From NCBI GenBank assembly GCA_030650265.1, contig JAUSEJ010000089.1, forward strand, positions 1 through 5,863: DNA of 5,863 bases, in the 5' to 3' direction. The position numbers and the translations under genes are program-made. Shown in pieces: positions 5,596 to 5,863 of this stretch. Positions within the stretch are counted from its first letter, which is position 1. Each line of letters starts with the position of its first letter. This DNA is from Dehalococcoidia bacterium. Its GTDB lineage: Bacteria > Chloroflexota > Dehalococcoidia > JACPQF01. Under the pieces are notes generated by a model, which was not told the DNA's origin, did not search any database, and saw only the letters and a list, made by a program, of their open reading frames with translations.

Positions 5596-5863
5596 TTACA
5601 GGTTGAATAAAACGTTTAGCAGATCGCCGTCCTTGACCACGTAGGTTTTACCTTCCAGACGAAGCAATCCCTGTTTCTTGGCTTCCACCAGACCACCAAC
5701 GCGAATCAAATCATCGTAGTGGACGACTTCGGCGCGGATGAATCCCCGCTCTAGATCTGTGTGTATGGCGCCTGACGCCTTCTGTGCTGATGAGCCTTTG
5801 CGAATGGTCCAGGCCCGCACTTCGTCGGCCCCGCCGGTTAGAAAAGAGATGTAGCCAAGGAGG
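5596..5863 (-). CDS. ychF: Ribosome-binding ATPase YchF, C-terminal part (gene runs off the right edge)
   Basis: Only the last 89 codons are in the window, ending at TAA 5598-5596. They read LLGYISFLTGGADEVRAW, then TIRKGSSAQKASGAIHTD, then LERGFIRAEVVHYDD, and end in YVVKDGDLLNVLFNL. This is the characteristic C-terminal TGS-like domain of YchF/OLA1, an Obg-family P-loop protein that prefers ATP and binds the ribosome. The G domain and its Walker motifs lie outside the window. A GTG at 5820-5818 encodes Val in the middle of the conserved DEVRAW and is not a start. The CvpA-CAP gene follows after 25 nt on the same strand. Identification from this conserved tail is firm. Confidence 0.93.
   Translation of the reverse strand, partial: LLGYISFLTGGADEVRAWTIRKGSSAQKASGAIHTDLERGFIRAEVVHYDDLIRVGGLVEAKKQGLLRLEGKTYVVKDGDLLNVLFNL

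Overview
The window holds six protein-coding loci in two convergent blocks. It has no RNA gene, CRISPR array or mobile element that I can support. Base composition is moderately GC-rich, start codons include TTG (twice, each backed by a Shine-Dalgarno site), and gene packing is tight. The gene set is a late-cobalamin cassette, a zinc-ribbon/one-helix/beta-propeller protein, a CvpA-CAP membrane fusion and YchF. This suggests an anaerobic or thermophilic-type bacterium, possibly Chloroflexota (Dehalococcoidia-like) or a deep Gram-positive lineage. That placement is inference from gene style only; no marker gene here settles it.

Left block, plus strand (54-2899): cobS, cbiB and cobD follow one another with a 14-nt gap and then a 17-nt overlap, and end at a good intrinsic terminator. 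Together they cover nucleotide-loop assembly of cobalamin. CobD makes aminopropanol phosphate from threonine phosphate, CbiB attaches it to the corrin ring, and CobS joins the activated cobinamide to the lower-ligand nucleoside. The start of the operon, and any cobU/cobT/cobC partners, would lie left of the window.

Right block, minus strand (5863-2996): the 3' end of ychF is followed after 25 nt by a gene fusing a four-helix CvpA-like membrane domain to a CAP/SCP domain. After a 172-nt gap carrying a near-consensus sigma-70 promoter comes a gene for an N-terminal zinc ribbon, one transmembrane helix and an eight-bladed PQQ-like propeller.

The most notable observation is that this propeller gene is broken by a single in-frame TAA (3275-3277). 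The stop falls exactly on the expected aromatic (Tyr) position of the 40-residue blade repeat. The remaining 92 codons stay open, keep the repeat phase, and contain no usable start codon. The break therefore looks like a very recent nonsense mutation, an assembly or sequencing error, or a readthrough site. I see no convincing undescribed multi-gene system; the other genes belong to recognisable families.
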